Program-made: the position numbers and the translations under genes
The notes under the pieces: generated by a model
Told to the model about the DNA's origin: nothing
The model's input: the letters and a program-made list of their open reading frames with translations, nothing else
The model's database searches: none
NCBI GenBank assembly: GCA_016787705.1
Contig: JAEUTP010000015.1
Location: 186,001-250,000 of the forward strand
Direction of reading: 5' to 3'
Length of the DNA: 64,000 nt
Origin: Bacteroidia bacterium
Lineage (GTDB): Bacteria > Bacteroidota > Bacteroidia > B-17B0 > Aurantibacillaceae
Shown: positions 52,081 through 60,178 of the stretch, piece by piece
How positions within the stretch are numbered: position 1 is the first letter of the stretch
How the letters are laid out: every line of letters starts with the position of its first letter

Positions 52081-52464
52081 GTGGAAGCTAAATTTACAAA
52101 GCAAGAGCGCTTGTGCAGCAAAAAGCAGATAGACTTGTTGTTTCTGAAAGGAAGCTCAACCACTGCTTTTCCATTAAAGCTGGTTTATATGGAAACCGAT
52201 GTAGCTTATGTAGATCCTTGCCAGGCAATGTTTGTGGTACCTAAACGTACGTTTAAAAGAGCGCATGATCGTAATACACTAAAGCGCCGCATGCGCGAAG
52301 CATACCGTTTGCATAAAGCACCGTTCTATGAATTAGCAAATTCAAAGAATAAAAAAATGCTGTTGTGCTTTTTGTTTGTCGGCAAAAAAATAGAAGAATA
52401 CAAAGCTATTGAGGCTTCTGTGCTCGTACATCTGAAAAAAGCAGGGGCTTTTCTGAATAAATAA
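52081..52464 (+). CDS. rnpA: Ribonuclease P protein component
   Basis: 127 aa from GTG at 52081 (EAKFTKQERLCSKKQID). Protein half of RNase P, which cuts the 5' leader of pre-tRNAs with the RNA half (not in this window). Signature FKRAHDRNTLKRRMREAYRL with the Arg-rich RNP helix is intact, and FTKQERLCSKKQIDLLF is the normal N-terminus. The open frame goes back to TTG/ATG at 52024/52030, but that lies upstream of the -7 promoter element, so it would not be in the mRNA. It is not next to rpmH/dnaA as in many bacteria. Confidence 0.93.
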   Translation: MEAKFTKQERLCSKKQIDLLFLKGSSTTAFPLKLVYMETDVAYVDPCQAMFVVPKRTFKRAHDRNTLKRRMREAYRLHKAPFYELANSKNKKMLLCFLFVGKKIEEYKAIEASVLVHLKKAGAFLNK

Positions 52465-52466
52465 GT

Positions 52467-53597
52467 TTAGCGTTTATTAGATTCTTTTAAATAAGCATCT
52501 ATCGCACCCGACATGCTGGGGTTTTGCGGGTTTGGTGCGAATATATCCAAACGGTATCCTAAATCTTTTACAGTTTGAGCAGCAACGTGGCCAAACGCTG
52601 CAATGCGTGTATTGCCCTGTTTAAAATTAGGAAAGTTTTGCTTTAAAGATTTAATACCTGCAGGGGTAAAAAACACAAGCAGATCAAAATCATTCAGGTT
52701 TTTAATATCGCTTAAGTTAGCGCTTACGGTTCTGTAAAAAGTAGCCTTGGTGTAGGTAATCTTTAATTCATCTAAAAAGTCAACTATCTGCTCTTTTGTA
52801 ACATCACTTGCCGGTAATAAAAATTTCTCATCTTTATTTTTACGGATCACATCAACAAGATCTAAAATAGTACCGTGGCCAAAAAATATTTTACGTTTAC
52901 GGTATTGGATATATTTTTGCAAGTAATATGCTGTTTGCTCGTTAATGCAAAAATACTTCATGCTTTCCGGCACGGTAATTCGCATTTCGTTACATAATCT
53001 AAAATAATGATCAACCGATAAACGGCTGGTTAAAATAACAGCACCATGCTCCAGAATATCTATACGCTGTGTTCTGAAATCCTGGGAGTTTAATCCTTCA
53101 ATTTTAATAAACTGGCGAAAGGTTGGGTTTAAATTGTATTTTCTTGCAAGATCGATATATGGATTTTTCTCTCCTTCTGCCGGTTTAGGTTGAGAGATAA
53201 CAAAACTCTTGATCTTGTTTTTTGGATAATTACTCACCTCAATAACAGGCGGTGGTGGCAAAGTAATTATAGGTTTTTTTGATGATTTGCGCGGACGTTT
53301 TACAGTAACCGCTTTTTCAATATTTTCTTTATCATTGCTTACTAAAACCTTTTTTTCTTTAACGGGTTTTACTTTTGCAACTTCAACAGGTTTAACAACG
53401 GGTTTTGCCTGTTTTTTAATGGTTTTTTTAACCGGAGATTTTTTAATGACTTTTTTTATGGGCGCTTTAGCTTTTTTAGCAACCGGTTTTGGTTTGCTTT
53501 TTTGTTTAGTTGAAGAAGCTTTTTTAGAAGATGCTTTAGATTTTTTAATGAGCTTTTTAACTAACTTTTTTTTAACTAATTTTTTTTTCGCTGACAT
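52467..53597 (-). CDS. hemD: Uroporphyrinogen-III synthase with a long Lys-rich N-terminus
   Basis: 376 aa. Residues about 135-376 are the HemD fold (ILTSRLSVDHYFRLC, EQTAYYLQKYIQYRKRKI, FLLPASDVT, FFTPAGIKSLKQNF, IAAFGHVAAQTVKDLG), closing hydroxymethylbilane to uroporphyrinogen III for heme. The first about 135 residues are a Lys/Ala/Pro/Val-rich low-complexity stretch (KKLVKKLIKKSKASSKKASS, KKVIKKSPVKKTIKK), unlike most HemD proteins and like a histone H1 tail. It might bind nucleic acid or membranes. The extension is in frame, with no stop, so not an assembly artefact. Followed by DUF4271 11 bases away. Confidence 0.85.
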   Translation of the reverse strand: MSAKKKLVKKKLVKKLIKKSKASSKKASSTKQKSKPKPVAKKAKAPIKKVIKKSPVKKTIKKQAKPVVKPVEVAKVKPVKEKKVLVSNDKENIEKAVTVKRPRKSSKKPIITLPPPPVIEVSNYPKNKIKSFVISQPKPAEGEKNPYIDLARKYNLNPTFRQFIKIEGLNSQDFRTQRIDILEHGAVILTSRLSVDHYFRLCNEMRITVPESMKYFCINEQTAYYLQKYIQYRKRKIFFGHGTILDLVDVIRKNKDEKFLLPASDVTKEQIVDFLDELKITYTKATFYRTVSANLSDIKNLNDFDLLVFFTPAGIKSLKQNFPNFKQGNTRIAAFGHVAAQTVKDLGYRLDIFAPNPQNPSMSGAIDAYLKESNKR

Positions 53598-53607
53598 TAA
53601 TTAAGCC

Positions 53608-54324
53608 TTAAAATGTTTCAATTATATATTTTACCAACACAACTACCGGTAAAATTTCTAAGCCGCAAAAGTAGGTAAAAGTTTGCAATAATCCTACTCT
53701 TTCCTCTACAATACCAATTATTACGCCACGGTACCACCTGTAAATTAATGAGGCGGCAAGCACAACAAAAGCTCCTGAAACAAAAATAAGTGCATTAAAT
53801 TTGGTTAGCTCGGCTAATATAAGCCATGGGAACAGAAAGATGCCAAAGGTTTGATTGATCTTTACAGAATTATAAGAATACTCTGCAATTGTTTTTCTAT
53901 CGTTTGATAAAAAGGATATAAATTGATTTAGGAAAGTTTTAAGCCCAATAAAAATAAGCAGGATAAAAAATATATAAGCGAATTGCATAAACAACGAACT
54001 TTCAGTAAAAACCAGATTATAAAAACTATTTACTTTATAAAGCAGGAAAGATACATTCAATAAAAAGAACAAAGAAAGTAATACCGAGTGTAGTTTAAAG
54101 CTTTTGCCTTCTTCTCTTTCCAATTCATGCAGTGCATTAGAACTAAAGGTGGATTGTATGATCTTAAGAACTTTAGCAGAAGCTGTAACCTTAACAAAAA
54201 CAATTAATGTAAGGCAGAATAATAAAAAAACAGATGTCCACACCACCTCGTTATGAACTCTTAAAAGAGGTGTTAAATGTTGTTTTTGTAAAAGATGATC
54301 GTAAAAAATATGATTATTGATCAC
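53608..54324 (-). CDS. DUF4271 integral membrane protein
   Basis: 238 aa with about six membrane segments (for example VWTSVFLLFCLTLIVFVKV, LLSLFFLLNVSFLLY, YIFFILLIFIGL, IFLFPWLILAELTKF). Matches the DUF4271 family of Bacteroidota, whose gene is typically beside hemD, as here (11-base gap). The first part carries a FV-K-V-TASAKVL stretch. Function not known; the linkage suggests a role near heme biosynthesis or membrane. Confidence 0.8.
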   Translation of the reverse strand: MINNHIFYDHLLQKQHLTPLLRVHNEVVWTSVFLLFCLTLIVFVKVTASAKVLKIIQSTFSSNALHELEREEGKSFKLHSVLLSLFFLLNVSFLLYKVNSFYNLVFTESSLFMQFAYIFFILLIFIGLKTFLNQFISFLSNDRKTIAEYSYNSVKINQTFGIFLFPWLILAELTKFNALIFVSGAFVVLAASLIYRWYRGVIIGIVEERVGLLQTFTYFCGLEILPVVVLVKYIIETF

Positions 54325-54336
54325 TTGGTTAAAAAT

Positions 54337-55284
54337 TTACAGTGCAAAGGTACGCGAAATACAGAAACCAAATTTTACTTGTCCTTTAGTCCACGTTTCG
54401 TTTGTGTAAGGAATAAAATTGTTCTCAATTAAACCGCCTGCATTTGTAAAGAAAAGGCTAAATACGTGGCCTCCTGTTTCAATCTCAAATCCTAATGATA
54501 AAGGGTTAAACGCGTTATCGTTATTGGTATAAAACGGGCTCACGTTATAAAAATAATCTCCAATAAAGCTGGTGCGCTTATTTAATTTTATCCTTCCGCC
54601 AAAACCAATACTTGCAAAACCATTCACATCAGCTTCGCCTTTGTTGTTGTATCTTTCTTTAATAAAATTACGGTGCATGTAGCTTGGTAATATTTCTAAA
54701 GATAACCAACTGGTTATCTTACTTGCTATGATCAATTGGTTAAAATAATTAAAACGGTGCATTTCATTCGTTTCAAAATCTTTAACAATACCGCTGTAAA
54801 TTGTAGAAGGAAGATCGTGTGTATAACCTGTACTTGAAAAGAAAGACACAGATACGGGAATGCTGAAATTAGAATTTTGTCTTATGAAGGTCCATTTTAA
54901 ACTTCCGTCAACAATATGGTTCATGCGGCTTCTGCCAATGCCAATGGTAATATCATCGGTTAAACCATAATCAAAACTAAAGCGGATGTCGTTTGCGCCT
55001 TCAAAGCCAACAAAGGTTTGACCTGTATTATTAATTGGGTTTGAAAGATCGGAATTATAAATATTTCCAAAACGGTGGCTTGTTCTAAAATCAAGATGTT
55101 TTTTCTTTACTGTTTCAATAGTTTGTGCATTACCAATACGTACGGTCTTAAACGTTGCGTAAACTCTTTGAGGTTTTTCATCCTTTTTGTCGGTTACAAG
55201 ATCCAAAAGGTCATCCTGCGAAAACACTGTATTTACAGACAAAGCAAGAGCAAGTATAAGAAGAGATTTTTTTAAAACGATCAT
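54337..55284 (-). CDS. DUF5777 family beta-barrel protein
   Basis: 315 aa with signal peptide (LALSVNTVFSQ). The family opening is YATFKTVRIGNAQTIETVKKKHLDFRTSHRFGNI; strands follow in barrel fashion, ending with WTKGQVKFGFCISRTFAL. DUF5777 proteins are Bacteroidota outer-membrane barrels without known function, often in the same cluster as YceI proteins, as here (12-base gap). Possible role in lipid or quinone-like small molecule transport (inference from YceI partnership). Confidence 0.83.
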   Translation of the reverse strand: MIVLKKSLLILALALSVNTVFSQDDLLDLVTDKKDEKPQRVYATFKTVRIGNAQTIETVKKKHLDFRTSHRFGNIYNSDLSNPINNTGQTFVGFEGANDIRFSFDYGLTDDITIGIGRSRMNHIVDGSLKWTFIRQNSNFSIPVSVSFFSSTGYTHDLPSTIYSGIVKDFETNEMHRFNYFNQLIIASKITSWLSLEILPSYMHRNFIKERYNNKGEADVNGFASIGFGGRIKLNKRTSFIGDYFYNVSPFYTNNDNAFNPLSLGFEIETGGHVFSLFFTNAGGLIENNFIPYTNETWTKGQVKFGFCISRTFAL

Positions 55285-55296
55285 AATTAAAATAGC

Positions 55297-55848
55297 TTAT
55301 TTTTTTACAAATGGCTCTAAAGTACTTACTAAGGTTACATCAACCACCTCTGCAATATTTTTTACATAAAGTGAAGGTACCTGAATGTTATAATCAGCAA
55401 CTTTTATTTTAAACTTTGTGTCCAATAAAATATCAGCACCTTTTTTAGTAAGTGTCCCATCTAATGTTACGTCTTTGGTAACGCCATGTAATTCCATTTT
55501 ACCGGTAACGGTAACTTTGTGCTCGCCGTCAACTGTGTAATCTACTTTTTCGTTGATCTTGCCTTTAAACACGCAGTTAGGATATTTGGTAGATTCTAAA
55601 TAATTCTCATTAAAATGTTCTTCCATTAAGGCATTTTTGAATTTAAAATTCTGAATGGTTACACGCACCTGTAGATCGCTGCTTGTGGTATTAAGAACTA
55701 TTACGGCACCTTTGTTGGCAGCATCAATATCTTCAAGTGGCGATTTAGAGTAAAAGTGAATTAGTGTGGTGCCGTCTTTTGCTTTATAAATTTGCGAAAA
55801 CCCGGTTAAACTAAAAAACAATACTGAAGCAAGTAATAATTTTTTCAT
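55297..55848 (-). CDS. YceI-family periplasmic lipid-binding protein
   Basis: 183 aa with signal peptide (FSLTGFSQ). YceI lipocalin-like barrel: IHFYSKSPLEDIDAAN, LMEEHFNENYLESTKYPNCVF, TVTGKMELHGVTKDVTLDG are recognised stretches (the KYP and LHGVTK points). YceI barrels bind long-chain isoprenoids such as polyprenols. Neighbour of DUF5777 and then mutY. Length and motifs normal. Confidence 0.88.
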   Translation of the reverse strand: MKKLLLASVLFFSLTGFSQIYKAKDGTTLIHFYSKSPLEDIDAANKGAVIVLNTTSSDLQVRVTIQNFKFKNALMEEHFNENYLESTKYPNCVFKGKINEKVDYTVDGEHKVTVTGKMELHGVTKDVTLDGTLTKKGADILLDTKFKIKVADYNIQVPSLYVKNIAEVVDVTLVSTLEPFVKK

Positions 55849-55869
55849 ATAGAATAATTTTAATCAAAT

Positions 55870-56931
55870 TTAAACTATTTCTTTCAATTCGCAATCATTT
55901 AGAAATTTTTCACTCAAACGGGCAAAAGCAAAGTCTGTTAAATTTTTTAAAGTGGTTTTTGTTTGTGTTTTAGGAAGAGAAACGGCCATTCTTACAACAT
56001 AAAACGTGGCATATAAATGCTGATGACTTAACACATGTTTGTATAATTTTGATGTATGAAGAAGTTTTAATTTGTTTCCGGCATTTTCTATAAATGTTTT
56101 GTGTTTTAAAAGTTGCTGTACTGTAATTTGCTTATTGCTTTCAATCAGCAAAAACTCATACAAGCCTTTCCAAATGTCGTTTGCAGAGCGCCTGTTCAAA
56201 TAAATAGAATTGTTTTTATCAATCAGTACTACATAATTTAAATAGCGGTTTTTTACCTTTATTTTTTTTGATTTAACCGGAAATTCATTTACCCTGGCGC
56301 TTTTAAAAGCAAAACATTTGGCGTTAAAAATACAATTTTGGCAATCGGGATTTGCAGGTTTACAGTATTGTGAGCCAAATTCCATTATAGCCTGGTTGTG
56401 CTGGCCGGGTTCTTTTTTATCTAATAATTTCGTAGCCAGCTGTTGGAATTGTTTTTTGCCAACGCTGCTATCTATAGGCGTTTCTATCCCAAATAGGCGA
56501 CTTAATACCCTATAAACATTGCCATCTACAACAGCATACGGCAAATTATAAGCAAAGCTGCTAATAGCCGCGGCTGTATAATCGCCAACGCCTTTTAAAG
56601 CTTTTATATCTTCATATGTTAATGGAAATACCCCTTTATATTGCTCATTTACCGCTTTTGCCGCTGCATGCAGGTTACGGGCACGTGAATAATAACCCAG
56701 ACCTTGCCACAATTTTAACACCTCGTCTTCTTTAGCAGCTGCTAATTGACCTATTTTAGGATACTTTTGGACAAATTTTAAGTAGTAGCTCATGCCCTGA
56801 ACCACCTGTGTTTGCTGCAAAATGATTTCCGAAAGCCAGATCTTATAAGGATCTTTATGATTGCGCCAGGGCAGGTCGCGTTTATTTTTATTATACCATG
56901 TAATGAGTTCCCGGCTAAACCAATTTTCCAT
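55870..56931 (-). CDS. mutY: A/G-specific adenine glycosylase
   Basis: 353 aa from ATG at 56931 (the longer in-frame form at 56979 is not typical). MutY removes A paired with 8-oxoG. Glu35 (SEIILQQTQV) is the catalytic acid, HhH-GVD is KGVGDYTAAAISSFAY with Asp136 (VVDGNVYR), and the 4Fe-4S loop is C190-x6-C197-x2-C200-x5-C206. The C-terminal NUDIX-like domain is present. It heads the minus-strand run mutY-YceI-DUF5777-DUF4271-hemD. HU and rng lie divergently opposite. Confidence 0.96.
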   Translation of the reverse strand: MENWFSRELITWYNKNKRDLPWRNHKDPYKIWLSEIILQQTQVVQGMSYYLKFVQKYPKIGQLAAAKEDEVLKLWQGLGYYSRARNLHAAAKAVNEQYKGVFPLTYEDIKALKGVGDYTAAAISSFAYNLPYAVVDGNVYRVLSRLFGIETPIDSSVGKKQFQQLATKLLDKKEPGQHNQAIMEFGSQYCKPANPDCQNCIFNAKCFAFKSARVNEFPVKSKKIKVKNRYLNYVVLIDKNNSIYLNRRSANDIWKGLYEFLLIESNKQITVQQLLKHKTFIENAGNKLKLLHTSKLYKHVLSHQHLYATFYVVRMAVSLPKTQTKTTLKNLTDFAFARLSEKFLNDCELKEIV

Positions 56932-57017
56932 AATAAGTGTAAAATTAAGGCTAAAAGCCTTATTAAACCTTAAAAACATAAATTCTTAAAAAAATTTTCA
57001 ATTAATAATAATAATAC

Positions 57018-57025
57018 TATCTTTG
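57018..57025 (+). promoter_or_regulatory. -7 element for the HU gene
   Basis: TATCTTTG is a perfect TAnnTTTG, about 46 bases before the HU ATG. TTTT 19 bases upstream is a weak -33. Confidence 0.55.
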
Positions 57026-57071
57026 CTGCCCGTTTTAAAATACAATTAATTGATTTTAAATAGTTTGTAAA

Positions 57072-57386
57072 ATGACCAAAGCAGATATTGTTAACGAAAT
57101 TTCAGAGAAAACAGGCATTGAAAAAATGGCTGTACAGGCCACTGTAGAAGCGTTTATGAAGACCATACGCAACTCAATGGTAGAAGGTAAAAATGTTTAT
57201 TTAAGAGGTTTTGGAACCTTTGTAGTGAAAAAACGCGCCGAAAAAATTGGGCGTAACATTTCAAAAAATACAACTGTAGTAATTCCAGCGCATTATATTC
57301 CGGCATTTAAAGCTTCAAAAACTTTTGCTGACAGGGTAAAACGCAATGTAAAAACTGCAGAACCCATACAAAAAAATATGGATTAA
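57072..57386 (+). CDS. HU/IHF-family DNA-binding protein
   Basis: 104 aa. Bacterial histone-like fold: MTKADIVNEISEKTG, the GFGTFVVKKRAEKIGRNI arm, and PAHYIPAFKASKTF. Binds and bends DNA as a dimer. The C-terminal tail of about 15 residues (KRNVKTAEPIQKNMD) extends the fold slightly. The position next to mutY and rng is conserved in Bacteroidota. 10 bases separate it from the TPR gene behind it. Confidence 0.92.
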   Translation: MTKADIVNEISEKTGIEKMAVQATVEAFMKTIRNSMVEGKNVYLRGFGTFVVKKRAEKIGRNISKNTTVVIPAHYIPAFKASKTFADRVKRNVKTAEPIQKNMD

Positions 57387-57396
57387 TAAATAAATC

Positions 57397-58224
57397 ATGA
57401 GCGTTAAGAGAACACAGTTACTTTTGGTTGTCGGCGCCCTGATTTTATTCGTTCTTTTATTTATTGCACCTAAAGTTGCCCCACCTCATACAGATGATGA
57501 CGGGCACGATCATTCAACAGGTAAAAGTAATTTGGCCGTTGCTACTGCTAATTTAGAAGTGTATTTAAACATGGCTGTTAAAGGCCTGGATCTTTCTAAA
57601 AAAGCACAATACGATAAGTTGCTTGCTGCGCAACAGTTAGACAGCACGGTTGTTTTTTGGGATAAAGAAAAACGTCCTGATCTTGCATCGCACTTCACAG
57701 AGGTGCTTGCAAAAAAACAAAATACGGCCGCTGCCTGGGCAAAAGCCGGCAACCGTTATTATTATGCCATACAATTCATCCAGGACAAATCTGCAATTCC
57801 GGCATTGTATCAATCTGCAAGCCGTTGTTTTGCTAAAAGTTTAGAGTTGGATCCAAAAAACACAGATACCAAGATCATGTTGGCATCTTGTTATGTAGAG
57901 GGCTCTGAAGACCCGATGGAAGGGATTAAGCGATTAAGAGAAGTTGAAAAGACTGATAGTAATAATGTAAAATTGCAATTAACTTTTGCGTTTTTCTCGG
58001 TAAAAAGCGGGCAGCTTGATAAAGCCATTGCAAGGTTTAACAATGTAATAAAAATAGATAGTAATTATATTGAAGCTTATTTGCATTTAGCTGATGCTTA
58101 CGAGCAACAAGGTGAAACAGATAAAACAATAAAAATGTTGGAAAAATATTCGGCAAAAGCTACCGATCCAACAGCAAGGATAGAAATAAACAAGTACATC
58201 CAACAACTAAAAAATATTAAATAA
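57397..58224 (+). CDS. Membrane-anchored TPR protein
   Basis: 275 aa. One N-terminal membrane segment (LLLVVGALILFVLLFIA, residues about 7-24), a short His/Asp-rich stretch (PHTDDDGHDHST), then about five TPR units ending with ARIEINKYIQQLKNIK. It belongs to the conserved HU-TPR-rng cluster of Bacteroidota. Probably periplasmic-facing scaffold (type II anchor). Followed by the very small basic protein (28-base gap). Confidence 0.8.
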   Translation: MSVKRTQLLLVVGALILFVLLFIAPKVAPPHTDDDGHDHSTGKSNLAVATANLEVYLNMAVKGLDLSKKAQYDKLLAAQQLDSTVVFWDKEKRPDLASHFTEVLAKKQNTAAAWAKAGNRYYYAIQFIQDKSAIPALYQSASRCFAKSLELDPKNTDTKIMLASCYVEGSEDPMEGIKRLREVEKTDSNNVKLQLTFAFFSVKSGQLDKAIARFNNVIKIDSNYIEAYLHLADAYEQQGETDKTIKMLEKYSAKATDPTARIEINKYIQQLKNIK

Positions 58225-58252
58225 AAATTAATAATAATTAAAAAGTAAAATT

Positions 58253-58342
58253 ATGCCAAGCGGAAAGAAAAGAAAAAGACATAAAATGGCGACACACAAA
58301 CGCAAAAAACGTTTGAGAAAGAATCGTCATAAGAAAAAATAA
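58253..58342 (+). CDS. 29-residue very basic AURKAIP1/COX24-type mini protein
   Basis: The frame MPSGKKRKRHKMATHKRKKR followed by LRKNRHKKK and TAA encodes 29 aa, almost half Lys/Arg. It matches short Bacteroidota proteins annotated as AURKAIP1/COX24 domain proteins, the domain of mitochondrial ribosomal protein mS38, so it is probably a ribosome-associated peptide. It sits in the HU-TPR-rng cluster, 28 bases after the TPR stop. No ORF of this length is usually called. Good start ATG and stop; expression is untested. Confidence 0.75.
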   Translation: MPSGKKRKRHKMATHKRKKRLRKNRHKKK

Positions 58343-58364
58343 TTAGCATTTAGCTAATTGTTTT
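58341..58364 (+). terminator. Weak intrinsic terminator after the mini protein
   Basis: AATTAGC / GCTAATT, 7 AT-rich pairs, 5-base loop, then GTTTTAATAA. It overlaps the stop codon of the 29-aa gene. Terminator of moderate strength. Confidence 0.4.
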
Positions 58365-58377
58365 AATAAAGAAATTC

Positions 58378-58424
58378 CCAAAACAGACCCATTACTATTA
58401 AGGTAGCTATTGGGACTGTTTTGG
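58378..58424. repeat. Imperfect long inverted repeat, type E
   Basis: CCAAAACAG and CTGTTTTGG are perfect 9-base arms, with inner CCCA / TGGG; the loop carries GTAGCTATTGGGA, close to the GCTATCGGGA of the type D element. Lies between the mini protein and rng, downstream of the weak terminator. May be a second terminator or repeat remnant. Confidence 0.45.
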
Positions 58425-58551
58425 TTATTTAGTTAAGTATAATAAATAACAAGTGTTGTACACCGATCTTTAATAATAAAAAATGATCTGTTTGGTGCTA
58501 TCCGTTATTTACTATAATTCTATACTATTAATAATTTAAAATATTACGCGC

Positions 58552-60108
58552 GTGAACCAAGAATTAATAATTAATTCCACGCCTAACGAAGTTGTTATAG
58601 CGCTGCTGCACGATAAACGTTTAGTAGAGCTACACCGCGAAAAAAGTAACTCAAGATTTTCGGTAGGCGATATTTACTTAGGCAAAGCCAAAAAGGTTAT
58701 GACAGGCCTTAATGCTGCTTTTGTAGATGTAGGATATGAAAAAGATGCATTTTTGCATTACCTCGACCTGGGGCCACAGGCTAACTCACTTATTAAATAT
58801 GTTAACCAGTCGCAAAACGGAAAACAAAATGTGAGCAACCTCATGTACTTTAAAAATGAGCCCGAAATTAAAAAAGACGGCAAAATTAATGAGGTCATAA
58901 AATCAGGACAAAATGTTTTGGTACAGGTTGCCAAAGAACCAATAAGTGCAAAGGGACCAAGAATTACAACCGAAATTAGTTTAGCAGGAAGATATCTTGT
59001 GTTGATTCCTTTCTCCGATAAAATTTCTGTTTCTTCAAAAATTAGAAATTTTGATGAGAAAAAACGCCTAAAGGATTTGATGCAAACAATAAAACCAAAA
59101 AACTTTGGTGTTATTGTGCGCACTGTTGCCGAAAATAAATCGGTTGCCGATTTGGAAGGCGATCTTAACGATCTTGTAAAACGTTGGGATGAATGTTATA
59201 ACAGTTTAAAAACGGGTCAACCGCCATTACGCGTGTTAGGCGAGGTGGATAGGACGAACGCTATTCTTCGTGATTTTTTAAATGCATCATTTAACGCTAT
59301 TCATGTTAACGATGCAAAAGTTTACGAAGATCTTAAGCAATACATAAAAACAATTTCTCCGGATAAAGTAGATATTTTAAAACACTATAATGGCAAGTTG
59401 CCAATTTTTGATGCCTATGGAATTGAAAAACAAATAAAAAGTTTGTTTGGTAAAACCGTGCACATGAAAAGCGGCGCTTATTTAGTTGTTGAGCATACCG
59501 AAGCTTTACACGTATTTGATGTGAACAGTGGTAACCGGGCAAAAAGTGACAGCAGCCAGGAAGAAAATGCACTGGAAGTAAATTTAGAATCTGCAGTTGA
59601 GGTAGCACGCCAGTTACGCTTGCGCGATATGGGTGGTATTATTGTGGTTGATTTTATTGACATGCACAATGCTGATAACCGTAAGCTGCTTTACGACAAA
59701 TTAAAAGAGGAGATGAAAGGTGATCGTGCAAAGCACAACATTTTACCTCCAAGCAAATTTGGTTTAATTCAAATTACACGTCAGCGTTTGCGTCCCGAAG
59801 TTAACGTTGAGGTTTTAGAAACCTGTCCAAGTTGTGGCGGTACAGGCAAAGTACAACCAAGTATTTTATTTGTTGACCAGATTGAAAATACCTTGCGCTT
59901 TATTATTAAAGAGCAAAATCAAAAAAACATTACATTAAACGTACACCCTTATATTGAAGCTTTTATTAAAAAAGGAAGTTGGTTTAAGAGCAAACAATGG
60001 CAATGGTATTTTGAGCACAAGCAATGGATAAAAGTACAAAGCATGGCCAGCCAGGGTTTTATGGAATTTAAATTTTTTAATAAAGAAGGAGACGAGATAG
60101 TGGTTTAA
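58552..60108 (+). CDS. rng: Ribonuclease E/G family endoribonuclease
   Basis: 518 aa, RNase G-type, GTG start at 58552. Cuts single-stranded RNA 5' ends, including 16S rRNA maturation. S1-like RNA domain in the first 200 residues, DNase I-like catalytic domain with the Mg-binding Asp of VFDVNSGNRAK and VVDFIDM, and the zinc-link CPSCGGTG (near 430). No RNase E-type C-terminal scaffold. Bacteroidota usually have one such enzyme. The bidirectional terminator at 60127 follows. Confidence 0.95.
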   Translation: MNQELIINSTPNEVVIALLHDKRLVELHREKSNSRFSVGDIYLGKAKKVMTGLNAAFVDVGYEKDAFLHYLDLGPQANSLIKYVNQSQNGKQNVSNLMYFKNEPEIKKDGKINEVIKSGQNVLVQVAKEPISAKGPRITTEISLAGRYLVLIPFSDKISVSSKIRNFDEKKRLKDLMQTIKPKNFGVIVRTVAENKSVADLEGDLNDLVKRWDECYNSLKTGQPPLRVLGEVDRTNAILRDFLNASFNAIHVNDAKVYEDLKQYIKTISPDKVDILKHYNGKLPIFDAYGIEKQIKSLFGKTVHMKSGAYLVVEHTEALHVFDVNSGNRAKSDSSQEENALEVNLESAVEVARQLRLRDMGGIIVVDFIDMHNADNRKLLYDKLKEEMKGDRAKHNILPPSKFGLIQITRQRLRPEVNVEVLETCPSCGGTGKVQPSILFVDQIENTLRFIIKEQNQKNITLNVHPYIEAFIKKGSWFKSKQWQWYFEHKQWIKVQSMASQGFMEFKFFNKEGDEIVV

Positions 60109-60126
60109 ACATATTGTTGATAAAAT

Positions 60127-60161
60127 AAAAAGGAGTTGCTGTGAAGCAACTCCTTTTTATT
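60127..60161. terminator. Bidirectional terminator after rng
   Basis: AAAAAGGAGTTGCT / AGCAACTCCTTTTT is a 14-pair perfect stem with a 4-base loop. The convergent minus-strand gene at 60179 also ends here, and T-runs lie on both strands. Confidence 0.93.
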
Positions 60162-60178
60162 TTAAGAAACCGTGCTTT

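Noticed and set aside
52024-52081. Longer rnpA form from TTG/ATG at 52024/52030
   Set aside because: The region holds both promoters; the N-terminal residues do not match RnpA. GTG 52081 fits.
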